A stretch of 64,000 nucleotides of DNA. Origin: Falciphora oryzae (lineage: Eukaryota > Ascomycota > Sordariomycetes > Magnaporthales > Magnaporthaceae). Position 1 is the stretch's first letter; the number at the start of each line of letters is the position of its first letter. The DNA lies in the NCBI GenBank assembly GCA_000733355.1, contig JNVV01000033.1:1521-65520 (forward strand). The letters run 5' to 3'. Under the pieces are notes generated by a model, which ran no database searches, had not been told where the DNA came from, and saw only the letters and a program-made list of their open reading frames with translations. The position numbers were made by a program, and so were the translations under genes. Positions 12,338 to 23,099 of this stretch are shown piece by piece.

Positions 12338-13703
12338 CAACAGTATATATCATATAGGCCTGTTTGGCTGAGGGCAGCTGAGGCATAGGACGAGGTGCTC
12401 CAGCATTGGGCCGTCCGAGGTGTGCCTTAAGCTTAGCGTCCAAGTAATTGTTGCTGTAAAAAGAGGTGGCGCGCGCGCTAGAAAAGGGGTTTTGGTTGTC
12501 GCGCAATAGCTGTGCCGGTGCGTTGTAGGCTCGAGTCTATTTACGTTGGACTTCGCCTAAGCGGCGTCGTATTTCGCTAAAGTTTAGCGAGGTAGCACGA
12601 CGGTTGTAACTGGATCGCGAAGCGCTGGAGTTGTAGTATTACTCGTATCGGGAGCGGCAAAAGCGCTTTCGGCTATTTTCGATGCTTCCCAGCTTGGCCA
12701 TTATCTATTTTATGGTTTTGCTTTAGTCCTCGTTTCGTTTACGCTATTCCTCGTTTCGTTTGCGCTGTTCCTCGTCCTGCCGATTCTAACGGTTTTGCAT
12801 GCGTTAAAGGATGTCAAAGGTGCGATCTATGCGGTCGCTTTGGTATTTAACCTTTTCGTTAAAACGTCGGATGGTTTTGCTGTTGGATCCAAATCGTGGG
12901 TCGCTTTAGGGCCGAGGGGCATGGTCGTTTACAACGGTTTATAACGTGGTCTCACGCTTTTTACGCGGCGGGTGGTAAACAACCGATGTTAACCTGCCAG
13001 GGCGGATATTTCGAATAAGGTCGTATTTGAAATTGTAGCTGTTATTAGGCGGAAGGTCGAAAGCTGTCGCGGTAGCAAAAGGTTTAGTGGGTGGTTTGGT
13101 ACCCGGTGGTTGCATCGCTTTAAACCGATTGTTGGTTCGCTTCGCCCTTTTAAAATACATATTATCGTTATGCGGTAGGTTAGTAGTAGCCCGATAAGGT
13201 GCTAGGGAATCGACTTTAACAATTAAAGATTCGGGCATTGCGTTAGGCATAAGCGTATTTATCAATTGGTTAGTGCCGGTTTCCGGAGGATCCGTGGTTG
13301 GAAAGTTTACTATAGTGTTTGGGCACGAAATAAAGGTAGAGTAATCCGAATTTTACGCCCGCTAAAAGCTTAACGTAATAGATAAATGATTTGTATTTAG
13401 CGCCGCCGAAAACAGGAGCCGGGGATGGGATATCTGTAGGGGAATTGGTGATTGACGCAGCCGAAAGCGTGCGCCGGGGTAAATAATTTGTACAAGGGAA
13501 GGTAGCGGTAGGTAGAGCGTTTTGGCCGCCGAAAGCTGGCCGGGAGACGTAAATCTAATGCGTCGCCGAAAGCTGACGCGTGGGGAGAAGGATTATCGCA
13601 GCCACAAACGTGTGAAAATCGAAAAAGTAGGGGAAAGGGACGTAATTGATCTCCGCGATCACGCTCGCGCCGGTCGCTTAGGTTTTCCGGAATTGCTACC
13701 AAT
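12338..13703 (-). pseudogene. Element A gag, N-terminal part
   Basis: Minus-strand counterpart of 3,946-5,300 in element B. The stretch 13,265-12,939 encodes a proline-rich N-terminal gag segment (AMQPPGTKPPTKP...) nearly matching that of B at 4,411. The region ends at the gcccg duplication where B inserted; the gag frame resumes on minus at 3,738. Numerous stops are present. Confidence 0.8.
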
Positions 13704-13906
13704 TGTTAAAGCAGTTAAGGGCAAAGGTAATTGGAGTAGTAGGAAGATCATATTCAGAGTAGGTTAGAGGCCGGAGGCCTGGCCCTGCAGAGATTTGGGA
13801 TATCTCTATGCGGGATCCACCTTGTGGAGCCTCCACCCTTATTTAACGATAAGGGTCTTTGGTCCCAACTCCTCTATTTACAGTTGAGGCCCTACTGGCC
13901 GTAACA
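13704..13906 (-). repeat. 5' LTR of Gypsy element A
   Basis: Plus strand runs from tgttaaagcag to ggccgtaaca. The right flank taaag (13,907-13,911) repeats the left flank of the 615-816 LTR, tying the two LTRs to one insertion. Compared with that LTR it differs mainly by transitions. Confidence 0.92.
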
Positions 13907-15023
13907 TAAAGCCGGTCCTGGATTTCGGCCGTTTTAGCCCTAAGTACGAAGCCCGTTAGGATTCGGTAGGCTTCCGGGACGTCCGCTGTAGTAAACGGCA
14001 GGTTTTTCCTATCGGCAAAGGCTTTGCGTAAGCTAAAGCCCGTTTGTTGGTTGGCCCAAGCCTGCCGTTCTTCCGGGATTCTGACGAAAACCCGGAAGTC
14101 TGGGCGGGGGGCCCGGGGGGCCCGGGCGCCCTGGGGCGCACGGCCCCGTGGGGCCTGGGGCGCACGGTCCCGTAGGGCCTGTGCGGGTCGTTAGCCTTGT
14201 TGCTCGGCCGCCCGGGCCGCCGACGCGTAAGTTGGGCGCGTCGAACCGGGCGCGTTGTTAGGTTCGGTATCGCCGGCGGGCTTTCTGTCCCCCCGAATAG
14301 GGGCTGGTTGGCCTAAAAGCGCTTCTTTTGCGTACTTTAAAAAGCAGGTTTTCCACTCGTTTGCTTCGTGGATTGCCTCCGCCGGAAAGGAGGCGATGCC
14401 GGCGTCGATAGACAGGGCGAAGGTTGTGCAAATTAGCGCCGTTTGCTGATGCTTGCGGCGGTAGTTCGCGATGATATCTGCCGCGGCCGCTGCGGCCGAC
14501 CCGGGGGTCGGGCGCGTAGGCCGGGGGGAAGGGGGGGGAGGGGGGGGAGGGGAAGGGAAAGGGGCACCTGTACCGGTGCTGCCGTTGTTGGTGCCTTCCT
14601 GGCCCTGGTCGGGCCCTGTTGGGTATTGCGGAGGCCGCAACGGGGACGGCGTGTTCGGATGCGCTGGCGCGCGGGGGGGCCGGTACGACAGCGACGCGTT
14701 CCTTCGAGCCGACGAGCCGGCGAGGAGGGAGCGTGCTACCCCATTGGCCGAAGGGGGGGCTAGTGGCAACGGCATGTTGCCGTCGCCAGCGCCGNNNNNN
14801 NNNNNNNNNNNNNNNNNNNNNCGGTGCTGCCGTTGTTGGTGCCTTCCTGGCCCTGGTCGGGCCCTGTTGGGTGTTGCGGAGGCCGCAACGGGGACAGCGT
14901 GTTCGGATGCGCTGGCGCGCGGGGGGGCCGGTACGACAGCAACGCGTTCCTTCGAGCCGACGAGCCGGCGAGGAGGGAGCGTGCTACCCCATTGGCCGAA
15001 GGGGGGGCTAGTGGCAACGGCAT
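13907..15023 (-). pseudogene. LINE (Tad-like) ORF1, N-terminal part
   Basis: The minus frame from about 14,775 (possibly 15,023) gives a proline/alanine-rich N-terminus (MPLPLAPPSANGV...), a helical stretch with NYRRKHQQTALICTT, and after one TAA (14,191-14,193, where CAA would be expected) an RNA-binding segment with RVFVRIPEERQAW. It ends ...AEIQDRLY at the insertion point of element A, and the frame resumes at 609. The start is uncertain because a 27-base gap of N at 14,795-14,821 is flanked by two near-identical copies of about 220 bases, each with the same ATG. The premature TAA and the TAG in the other half are both the kind of change RIP makes. Confidence 0.72.
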
Positions 15024-15042
15024 GTTGCCGTCGCCAGCGCCG
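14573..15042. repeat. Near-identical 220-base duplication flanking an assembly gap
   Basis: Bases 14,573-14,794 and 14,822-15,042 align almost base for base (three A/G differences seen) around 27 N at 14,795-14,821. Either it is a real tandem duplication in LINE ORF1 or an assembly overlap that was not merged. The G-run just left (about 14,530-14,560) is a plausible cause of the assembly break. Confidence 0.85.
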
Positions 15043-16636
15043 TTGGCGGGCGTGATTGTTGGTGTTGGGTCGCTAATTGGCGTATGTTAAGGAAATGTAT
15101 GCAACTTGGCGGTATGCACTAACAGCGCAATGCTAAGAATTGGTAAATTCGAGGAAGGTGTGTGTGGCGGGGGACGGCGGCGGCCGGGCCGGCTATTCGT
15201 CCAATATGTTTTAATTGCTTACCGGCCTGCAGTCTTTTTATGCGTTCGAGTCGTTCGGCTCGTAAGTTCGCGAGGCGAGGGCGACAGAAGTTAAAAGGCG
15301 GTCTGGTAATGCGCGGAGGTTGGAGCAATCCGATTGTCGAAAGTTTCAGCGTGCGCGAGGCGCGCCCTGGGCGATAGGGTGCAGGACCTTCCCAAGCTGG
15401 CAATAGGCACCCCCAATACCGTTGTCAGCTATTTTCTGCTCTTTTGGCCCAGTTGCGTTGCCGACGTCGTTGTTGAAAGGAGTCGGAGAACGCGGGTTAA
15501 ACAGAGCCAAATGGCCTGTTAGACCCTGTTGTGCTGCCGGCTCATTTTTGGTGGCACCAACACCAAAATGGCCGGGATTCCTTAGCGGCCACTAACAGTG
15601 GGTCCGACAGGAAAGTTTTTCGGGGGGAAGGTAAATAACAAGCTATATAATAGCTCCTGGACTGCATTGCTAATGTAGTCGGCTACACTTTTTAGTGCGC
15701 CGTGGCCAAATTGAACTTAACAATGGCGATTGCAAAAAAACGGTTGCCCACCATATACCCACTAACAGGCTTTTAGCAAACCAGCATCCGTATTAAAAGG
15801 ATATTTGCGAAATAAAAGACAGAAAACCCAATTACGACGAAAACATTAGAAATAATAATTTATTTCCGTATAACTGATAGCGCACACCAGGTCGTACTTA
15901 ATATGCTTTCCACTTCGAAAAAAATCGGCCACGTAGCAATTTCCATAAAAAAAATAACGCCGATTATCGTAAAAGTCTGTAAAACTAAAAACGGGGACGG
16001 CCGGGATTTATCGACAGTCCTCCTCCGCAATAAAACGCAAAACGAAACGATACTAATCGTTGGTAAAATCGTTAAGGTCGTAAAATTTCCGAAAAATACC
16101 GGCAGGATACGCGGGTAGCGGAAACGCTAAAAAAGTTAAAAGCGGAGCCAAACCGGGAAAAGGAATAAATAGCTGGAAGTTAACCAGCTGGAATGCACTA
16201 TACGTCGCCACGTTGCGGATATTTTCCTTTACGAAATTATCGATAGCCTTTTGCTCGTCGTCGTCGAAACCGAACAGGTGGTTGCGAAACGATTCATTAT
16301 CGTCGTATTCGTAAAATATAATTTTAAAAAAAGTTAGCGCACATTCGGAATGAACGTACCGGAAAAAAGGACGAAAAAAAGCATACGTACAAAAAGCGCG
16401 ACCGCAACCTAAAAAGCGTAAAGGAAGCGCGATAGCAATTTAAAGGCGTAAAAAAAAACGCAGGAAAGCACGCCGAAAGCGGAAGCAAGGATATATACGC
16501 GCGACCGTGCGAATTACAAAAGCAAGCATAAAAAATAAATAGTAAAAGCACGCAAACGTAAAAAAGACCGTAAAAACAACAGCTAATTATTGTTTGTAAA
16601 AAGCAAAAACGCAATAATAACAGCCGATTGTTATTA
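15043..16636. other. Upstream LINE/unknown repeat sequence, increasingly AT-rich; no gene seen
   Basis: 15,119-15,403 has an open minus frame rich in R/L (NFCRPRLANLRAERLERIKRL) that may be LINE 5' sequence, but I cannot assign it. From about 15,600 to 16,636 the sequence is AT-rich with many TA steps and no supportable coding region, as expected for RIP-degraded repeat DNA. Confidence 0.4.
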
Positions 16637-17563
16637 ACGTGGTTCACCACCGAGTCGCGCAAACCACCGAGTCGCGCACTTCGAAATCACGTGTTAAACG
16701 CGATTTTCGACACCCTTAATAACTCGGCCAATTTAAGCCCAAATTTAACCAAATTTAAACAGGTTATATTTAACTAAATTGTAAACAAAATTTATTTTTC
16801 TTGGATTTTTATAAATTTTATTATCACTTTTTTAAGGTAATATGCATATTTTACACAGTATATTACACAGTGTTTCGAACTAACCTCAAAGGGGGAATAA
16901 TAAAAATCTAAGAAAATTAAATTAAATTTACTACGTAGTTAAATGTAACCTATTAAAATTTGGTTAAATTTAGGCTTAAATTGGCCGAGTTAGCAAGGGT
17001 ATCGAAAATCGCGTTTAATATGGAATTTTGTAACACCCCGATCCGCAGCCACGATCAGCAGCCCTAAGGACCGCCACCGGTAGCCTCAAGGGGGGACTCC
17101 GGTAGTGGCCAAAGGGGTGTACGCCAGAGTGGCATGTTGTTCCAAACCAGGAGGTCAGTGGCATGTTATTCCAGACCAGGAGGTCAGTGGCATGTTGTTC
17201 CAAACCAAAGGATCAGTGGCATGTTGTTCCAAACCATAACGCACCAAAGCACAACCAGCCCGGACGGGCATCATGGAGGAGGAGACTCTGCCGACGGCAG
17301 CCGAGGGGTGGCTGGGAGGCCGTGCATAAAAAGGGCCTGCAAGACCCCCTATAAAGGGAGTTCGAAGGCCAAGCAATCGTTTCTTGTTTCTTGTCATCAT
17401 TAGCTTGTCGAGCTTCGCACAAACCAGACTGTTGAGTTGCTGAACCTCTGAGATCCCCCTTTTCCCTTCAGACGTGACCTCCCTTCCCTAAGGAGGCCGC
17501 CGTTTGTTACAAATTTCGAAGTGCGCGACTCGGTGGTTTGCGCGACTCGGTGGTGAACCACGT
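16637..17563. mobile_element. Inverted-repeat MITE (Tc1/mariner-like, TA target) split by a solo LTR
   Basis: Left end acgtggttcaccaccgag and right end ctcggtggtgaaccacgt are perfect inverted repeats bounded by TA on both sides (16,635-16,636 and 17,564-17,565). Within each end the motif accaccgagtcgcgca is present twice in tandem. The inverted match continues inward: cgcgattttcga...ctcggccaatttaagcc at 16,699-16,743 against its complement at 16,972-17,015. Without the inserted LTR (17,029-17,511) the element is about 440 bases and nearly palindromic. No transposase is present, so it is non-autonomous. Confidence 0.85.
17029..17511 (+). repeat. Solo LTR (483 bases) with internal 28-base tandem repeats
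   Basis: Runs from TGTAACACCCCGATCC to CCGTTTGTTACA and is flanked by aattt on both sides (17,024-17,028 and 17,512-17,516), a perfect 5-base target duplication. Between about 17,130 and 17,240 the unit beginning ggcatgttgttccaaacca is repeated four times with small changes. A TATA-like ctataaaggg lies at about 17,350. Orientation is assumed from this. Confidence 0.88.
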
Positions 17564-17565
17564 TA

Positions 17566-18094
17566 GTTATTATTAAAAAAAAAGGAAAGGATAAAAGGCG
17601 GCTAAGCCGGAAGGGAAAAAAACAGCCTACCGGCCGACCGCACCTGCTGTTGCCGTAAGCCGGACCCACCGGCCCCCGCACCTGCCGTCGCCCGGGCCCC
17701 ACCGGAAGTTACGCCGATTTCACCGTCGCTATAAAAGTAAAGCTATTCCGAACCTACTTTCCATTAAATCTGTAACAGCCCCGTGTGGGTTGTGTGCGCT
17801 GCCTTTCCTTGATAAGCTGTGCAGACGGGCGATCTAAACAGCAGCTTGGATTGATGACTTTTTGGAGTGCTATTGGCTCAGTGGTATAAGGCCCGCGCCG
17901 CTGTGTTACAAAATCCACCACTGCCCAATTAAGCTACTATCTAAAACTTGTAGCCACCCACCAAAACGTTTTCCCCCACCCTTAACGGTAAACTAAAAAA
18001 AGCCAGGTTGGGATCGATTTCGAAAGCTGGCTGCAAAAGGCAAAAGCGCCCTCCGCCGCGCTCTTGTGTAAACATTAAATAGCGACGAAAAATA
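17566..18094. other. Spacer of unknown origin, no gene seen
   Basis: A purine-rich run (17,575-17,620) is followed by C-rich sequence and a mixed region. At 17,872-17,884 there is an A-box-like tggctcagtggt, but no matching B box, so I do not call a tRNA there. Confidence 0.4.
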
Positions 18095-18164
18095 AACCCC
18101 GGCGAGATTCGAACCCGCGACTCCCGCTAAATCGAGAAGTTAATACCCACTGCACTACGAGGTC
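18095..18164 (-). tRNA. tRNA-like sequence or tRNA pseudogene
   Basis: On minus the 70 bases begin GACCTCG and end CGGGGTT, which pair as a 7-bp acceptor stem (two G-U and one U-G). The A-box-like segment is TAGTGCAGTGGG and the B box GGTTCGAATC is perfect, with a T stem GCGGG/CTCGC. The anticodon arm pairs poorly; the best reading puts CUC (Glu) in the loop with U33 kept, but the fit is weak. It sits exactly at the left edge of the LINE ORF2 fragment, so it could be a tRNA, a decayed tRNA, or a SINE-type head. Confidence 0.4.
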
Positions 18165-18756
18165 TGGTGTGAATTGGGCCGGCTGGCGCACACGGCGGAA
18201 GTGTTCGACGGCGAAGCGGAAGGGGGCCGGATGGGCCTTCGTAAAGCCGTTTGGAGCTTCCGCAACTGCACTTTCCACCTGTGCCTCGATAACACCTCGG
18301 CGGCTAACGGCTTTTTAAGCACGGCCCCCGATAGCTCACAAGGGGCCTTTAAAGAGGTCCATTACTTTATGGACAAACACCGGGTTCACGTCCGTTGGTC
18401 CCCGGGCCACACTGGAATCCCCGGAAACGAAGAGGCCGACGCCGAAGCAAAGTTGGGATCGGCTTTGCCGATACCTCAACATTCCAAACCAACAGTGGCC
18501 GGAGTAAAAGCTTTAGCCCGGAAAATGGCCCGGGACGCCCGTAACGAGTGGTTCGATAACAACCTTCTGGAACGGTACAGGGCTATAGGCTTTCCGCCGG
18601 TGCCACGGCCTGCACCCAAAGCTTTACAGCTGCACCGGAAGGTATTACAGCGGCTGATAGCCGCACGCACGGGGCACGGGGACTTCGACTGGTACCACCG
18701 AAAATTCCAGCACGAAAACGACAACCCGTGCCGCTACGGAAGAAACAAGTCCCCTT

Positions 18757-18972
18757 TGTCACGATCAGGGAGCGTAGGCTTCGCAGCCAGGTGCAATTGA
18801 TGCTATGGACTAAAGACTCTTCTATGGGGAGGAAACAAGGAAGAAAGGCGCGGCGCGCCGAAGGCGCGATGCGGTAGAAAAAGCGGTGCGGCGTCTCATC
18901 GCACGAGCCATTTCGTAACGCGTGCTCACGTAAATGCCTGCGGCGTGCGGTGAACTGCCCTAAGGCGTCACA
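18757..18972 (-). repeat. 3' LTR of Gypsy element C
   Basis: Plus strand reads TGTCACGATCAGGG...GGCGTCACA. 216 bases, the same length as its partner at 24,475. Confidence 0.92.
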
Positions 18973-19018
18973 CTACCCCTTCTCAAGCCCGAGTATCGCG
19001 TACGCGGTGCTCAAGGCT

Positions 19019-22000
19019 TTATCTATATCGTGTTGGCCTCTTTTTTGTTACTCCCGCATACTCTGCCACGTTGTCATTATCCCGATCCTCCGGATGCACG
19101 TCCTCTGCTGCCGCTCTAATCCAGTCTTGCAGGTTAACCGGCGGTCCTGCGGCCTTTAGGTATATCAGGTGGAACGTTTCCAACGCGGTGGCAGCGTTTT
19201 TAAAGTTCTTTACCAAATACCATTCGTCGTCAGGGTCGCATCCTTTCCAGCTAACCTGGTATTGCAGCTTCTTTGCTTTACCGGTAACCCGGGATACCAA
19301 TACCCTATTAACTTCCCATTCTAGCTCGCCGTTAATATCCTTTAAGGGCTCCGGCTTTTAATGCTGTTGCGGCAGCGGGTCGTTTGGAAACTTGCGAAGT
19401 CGATCTGCGTAGAAAAGATTCGAGCCCTTATATCCCGGTAGCACCTCAAGGACGAAACTGTGGCCTCGTTCTTTCAACACCTTCCATAGGCCGGCGTACT
19501 GAGAGTTTAAGCGGGTTATAAGCGCTGCAATTGTAAAACCCTTTTTCCGAACAAATACCGAATCGCCGACCTTAAAATCTACCGGGCGTCGCTTTTTATT
19601 GGCCTGGATCTCTTGGGCCTTTTACGCGGCCAATGCGTTATTATAAGCTAAATCCTGCACGGCTTTGGTTTGGTTTACCAGCTCCAAAGCTTTTTACTAT
19701 CGTTCGTTTTCGACGTCGGTTGGAAGCAGTTTTTAAGATAGCGGATTCCGGGGTTCGCAGCCCAGCAGGACCTTTAGAAGGGCCATGCCCAAGGACGAGT
19801 GCCATACGGCGTTATAGGCAAAATCGAAGGCGGGAAAGTGCACGCTCCACTGCCTTTAGTACTTGTCCACGTAAAACCGTAACTGTTAGTCCAATTCAAC
19901 ATTGGTAATCTTAACTGCGCTTTAAATTTGCGGATAAAAGGCGCTACCGTAACGGTGCTTCGTGCCTGTAAATTTGTTAAGCTTGGCGAAAAACTTAAAA
20001 ATAAAAGGACCTGCGTTATCTAACAGCCAAACGGAAGGGCAACCCAAAATACGGTATAACTGCCGGTAGTACCGCATCGCGAGGACCTCGGCGGTGTCGG
20101 TTTTGTAACCTGGAAGCGTGCATTTAATTTTGCTAAACTTGCAAACGAAAACCCAAACGTAATCGTAGCCGTAATCGTTTTTCGGCATATCCTTGCCATC
20201 GACAGCAACTTATTCCCAAACGATCTTAGGGACGGGCAATGGATACAACAGGCCAGGTGTTTTATTATATTTAAACTTGTTGCGGTAGCATTCGTAGCAA
20301 TTGTTAACATATCGGCAGACGTTTTTATTTATACCTTCCCAAAAATAATCCTTTTTAAAAAGGCGGATAATCTTGTTTTAACCGCCGTAAGCGAAAATCG
20401 GGGGGGCGTGGGCTTCGCGGATGAGCGCGGTGCGAAAAGCAATCTTTCCGTCTATCGTCAAAGGCGGTACCACAAATCGGCCTTTTTAGTAACCCAAACC
20501 TTACCGAGTGTTTTCGAATCGCACGAGTTCAGCGAGGTCGGCTCCGTGGATGTTTTAAGTCGTCGAAGTGATTGCTTGGATTTAAGCCGGAACAATTTTA
20601 GGCATCTCTAAAGCTGGACCTAAAACTCTCTCAAGGGGAACGAACGTAAAGAAACGCTCCTCTGCCTTTCGAGCTTTAACCGTAAGCGACTCGACCGTTT
20701 TCCGGGACAGGGCATCGGCAACGACATTCTCCTAGCCTCGGCGGTACTGGAACTAATAATCGAAATCAGCGAAATACGTGCTCCACCTTACTTAGCGGAC
20801 ACCGAGCTTTTATTTGGTCATAAAATGAACGAAGGCTTAGTGATCCGTAACGATAGTAATTTTCGATCCCCACAATTCAGCTTCAAAGTGCTCGAGCGTT
20901 TGAATAACGGCAAGGAGTTTTCGATCCTGGATCGGGTACGCTCGTTCAACTGGAAACATGGTTTTGTTAAAGTAACCCACTGGTTTCCAAATCCCGTCTT
21001 TTTATTATTGCTAAACAACTTCTCCTATAGCGTTACGTAACGCGTCGGCTTCGACTCGTGTCGGAAATCCCGGGGTAAAAAACGCCAAAACCGGGGCTTC
21101 GGTAGCCAGCTTCTTCATTTTCTCAAAAGCGCCTTTTTATTCAAGCCCCATTTTAAAAGTGGCGTCTTTTTTAAAAAAACGTGTTAAAGGTTCGGCACCG
21201 TCGCTCGCGTAATAACAAAATACTCGCACGTAATTGCACAATCCGAAAAAGGACTTAACCGCAAACTTGTTGGTAAGGTCCTCGAACTTCCAGTTAGTAA
21301 TAGCGGCTATCTTAATAGGGTTTATCCGGACGCCTTAGCCGACTTCAATAACTAAACCCAAATACTCCAATATCGTGGTATTAAACCGGCTCTTTTTAAT
21401 ATCTCCTTAAAAGTGGGCTTAATTCAACCGGTAAATAACCTCTTCGACATAAGCCCAATGCGTAGCCTCGTCAAACTCTTCCGAATAGATTAGGACGTCG
21501 TCAGCGTACGCGCTCGCGAAAACGTCTAAAAGCTCGTTCAATTAAGCGTTAATAAACGCCTGCCACCAAGCTGGGCCGACCTTAAGTCCAAAAGGGAGGA
21601 CTTTCCACTAAAATGTCCTTTAACGTATTCGGAAAGCCGTCAAATACCGTAACTCTACCGACATTAACAATCGGTTAAACGCACGGATAATATCGACCTT
21701 AGACAATCTTTTAGCCTTGCCACATTTGGAAATCGTGCCGTTAACGTCGGGTGCTAAAACGAAGCGGGACTTAAAAAACTTATTCACCCAGCGATAATTT
21801 TAACAAAAACGCCGTTCGTTCGAATGTGGCTTCGGGACGAAAAGGTTTAAAACAGGTCTATCGGCCATACAAAGCTCGATAAAACCGAAAGCAAAAAATT
21901 CGTCGGTAGTTTGTTTCTCGAATAAAAGCATTAAAAAAAGTATCCGGTAGGTAGGCGGCGATCCTTTTAAAGGTTTTTCCAGCTCGAAAACCACGTCGTG

Positions 22001-22900
22001 CCCAGGTCGACTCGGTGGAAGCTTAGTAAAAGCTTTTTTGGAAAAAAACCCTTCCAAATAAGCAATTTCCGGGGGAATCAGGCTTCGGACGAGCTCAACA
22101 TGCTCATAGTCCTCGTCGATAGGAAAAGGAATCGGCTGGCCAAAAAAGGTTCGCCAGGGCTTAACCGAAATTGCCTGGATCCTAGCGGTAAATTCGGGGC
22201 TTTCGAAAGGAACTAAGGCGTTCGGAAAAGGCAAAAACTTCCACCTCTCTTAGCGGGGGTCGTTCTCAATCTAGGCTTAAAAAGCCTGGATTTCCGTCGG
22301 CGGGGGGAAGGAAAAGGTCACCGACTTGGGGTGCGATCGAAGTTGCCGTTGCCGTTCCGGGTTAGTAAGGATGGCCTGAATTTGGTGCGATTAACGTTCC
22401 TTTTTAACTTGCTAATCCATTAAGCGATTTCGCCGTTAGGCATCACGTTAGGCTACGGCGTCAAAGCGACCGTTAAACGGGGAAATGGTAATAGCCGGGG
22501 AAAACTTAATGTTATTAGGCAAAACGTCGGGCCAAATAATCTCCCGCTTCGATAAACGGAAGAAAAGGTCTCTTTCTGCCAGCCAAAACAATCCTATAAA
22601 AATATCGTAACCAATATCTGCGATCCAAAACTCTTAATCGACGAAACGGCGGCCGTCTATCTCGAAAGTAGCGATAAAAATGTAGGTTACATTTGTCACT
22701 GGGAAATCACGGAAATCGGAAAAGGCAATAGGTCGAAACAGCCGTTTAACCTCGGTTCCAAAGTGCTTTTTAGCAAAAGCGGCTGCTTTGTAGCTAATAA
22801 AGAAATGGGCTATAGCTCCAATGTTACAAAATGCTTTAAAATCGATTCCAAAACCGCTGCGTTAAAGCTGCGCTTTAAAAAAGAAAAAGGGTTAACTCTT
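19019..22900 (-). pseudogene. Element C pol remnant (RT, RNase H, integrase, chromodomain)
   Basis: Recognisable minus-strand blocks: the start of reverse transcriptase at 22,234-21,800 (with ...VPKPHSNERRFC leading to YRWVN); the RT catalytic motif SAYADDVLIYS at about 21,516-21,484; integrase core at 20,188-19,922 (GYDYVWVFVCKFSK, WLLDNAGPFI, GTKHRYGSAF); and a chromodomain at 19,300-19,150 (LQYQVSWKGCDPDDEWYLVKN). The blocks are separated by many stop codons and frameshifts. The domain order is that of Tf1/sushi-like chromoviruses. The YADD core shows the RT active site survived, but the protein cannot be made. Confidence 0.82.
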
Positions 22901-23099
22901 ATTACCGATCCTAGCTACATTAGGCACTTGGACCGCCGAAAAAACTTCCGGCGGTCTATCTAGTTTTTCGACTCGCATACCGAGCACGATAAAATCGACT
23001 CGCTAATGCTCGAATCGCTCTCCTCGTCAAACAGTGCTCCTTCTACTTCGAAACGGCGGAAAATTGCGGCGATCTTCTTCTTTTCCTAGCAATCTCGAG

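Larger units (their letters stand above)
615..13906 (-). mobile_element. Gypsy/chromovirus LTR retrotransposon A, minus orientation, split by element B
   Basis: Two LTRs of about 202 bases (615-816 and 13,704-13,906), both reading leftward and with TG...CA ends, bound the element. The 5-base target duplication taaag is found at 610-614 and 13,907-13,911. The insertion interrupts LINE ORF1 in a codon-for-codon recoverable way. The 5' part (gag) is at 12,338-13,703 and the 3' part (rest of gag, RNase H, integrase, chromodomain) at 817-3,738. Everything between is the later element B. A lacks protease and reverse transcriptase: near 3,375-3,395 the gag frame runs directly into the sequence that precedes RNase H. 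So A is a deleted, non-autonomous copy. Confidence 0.9.

Noticed and set aside
14500..14560. G-rich run as a G-quadruplex regulatory site
   Set aside because: It encodes the poly-Pro tract of LINE ORF1 and lies by an assembly gap; no regulatory context.
17130..17240. Four ~28-base repeats considered as a CRISPR-like array
   Set aside because: Units are adjacent without unique spacers, inside an LTR of a fungal genome.
17866..17945. A possible second tRNA (tggctcagtggt A-box-like)
   Set aside because: No B box or acceptor-stem pairing at the right distance.
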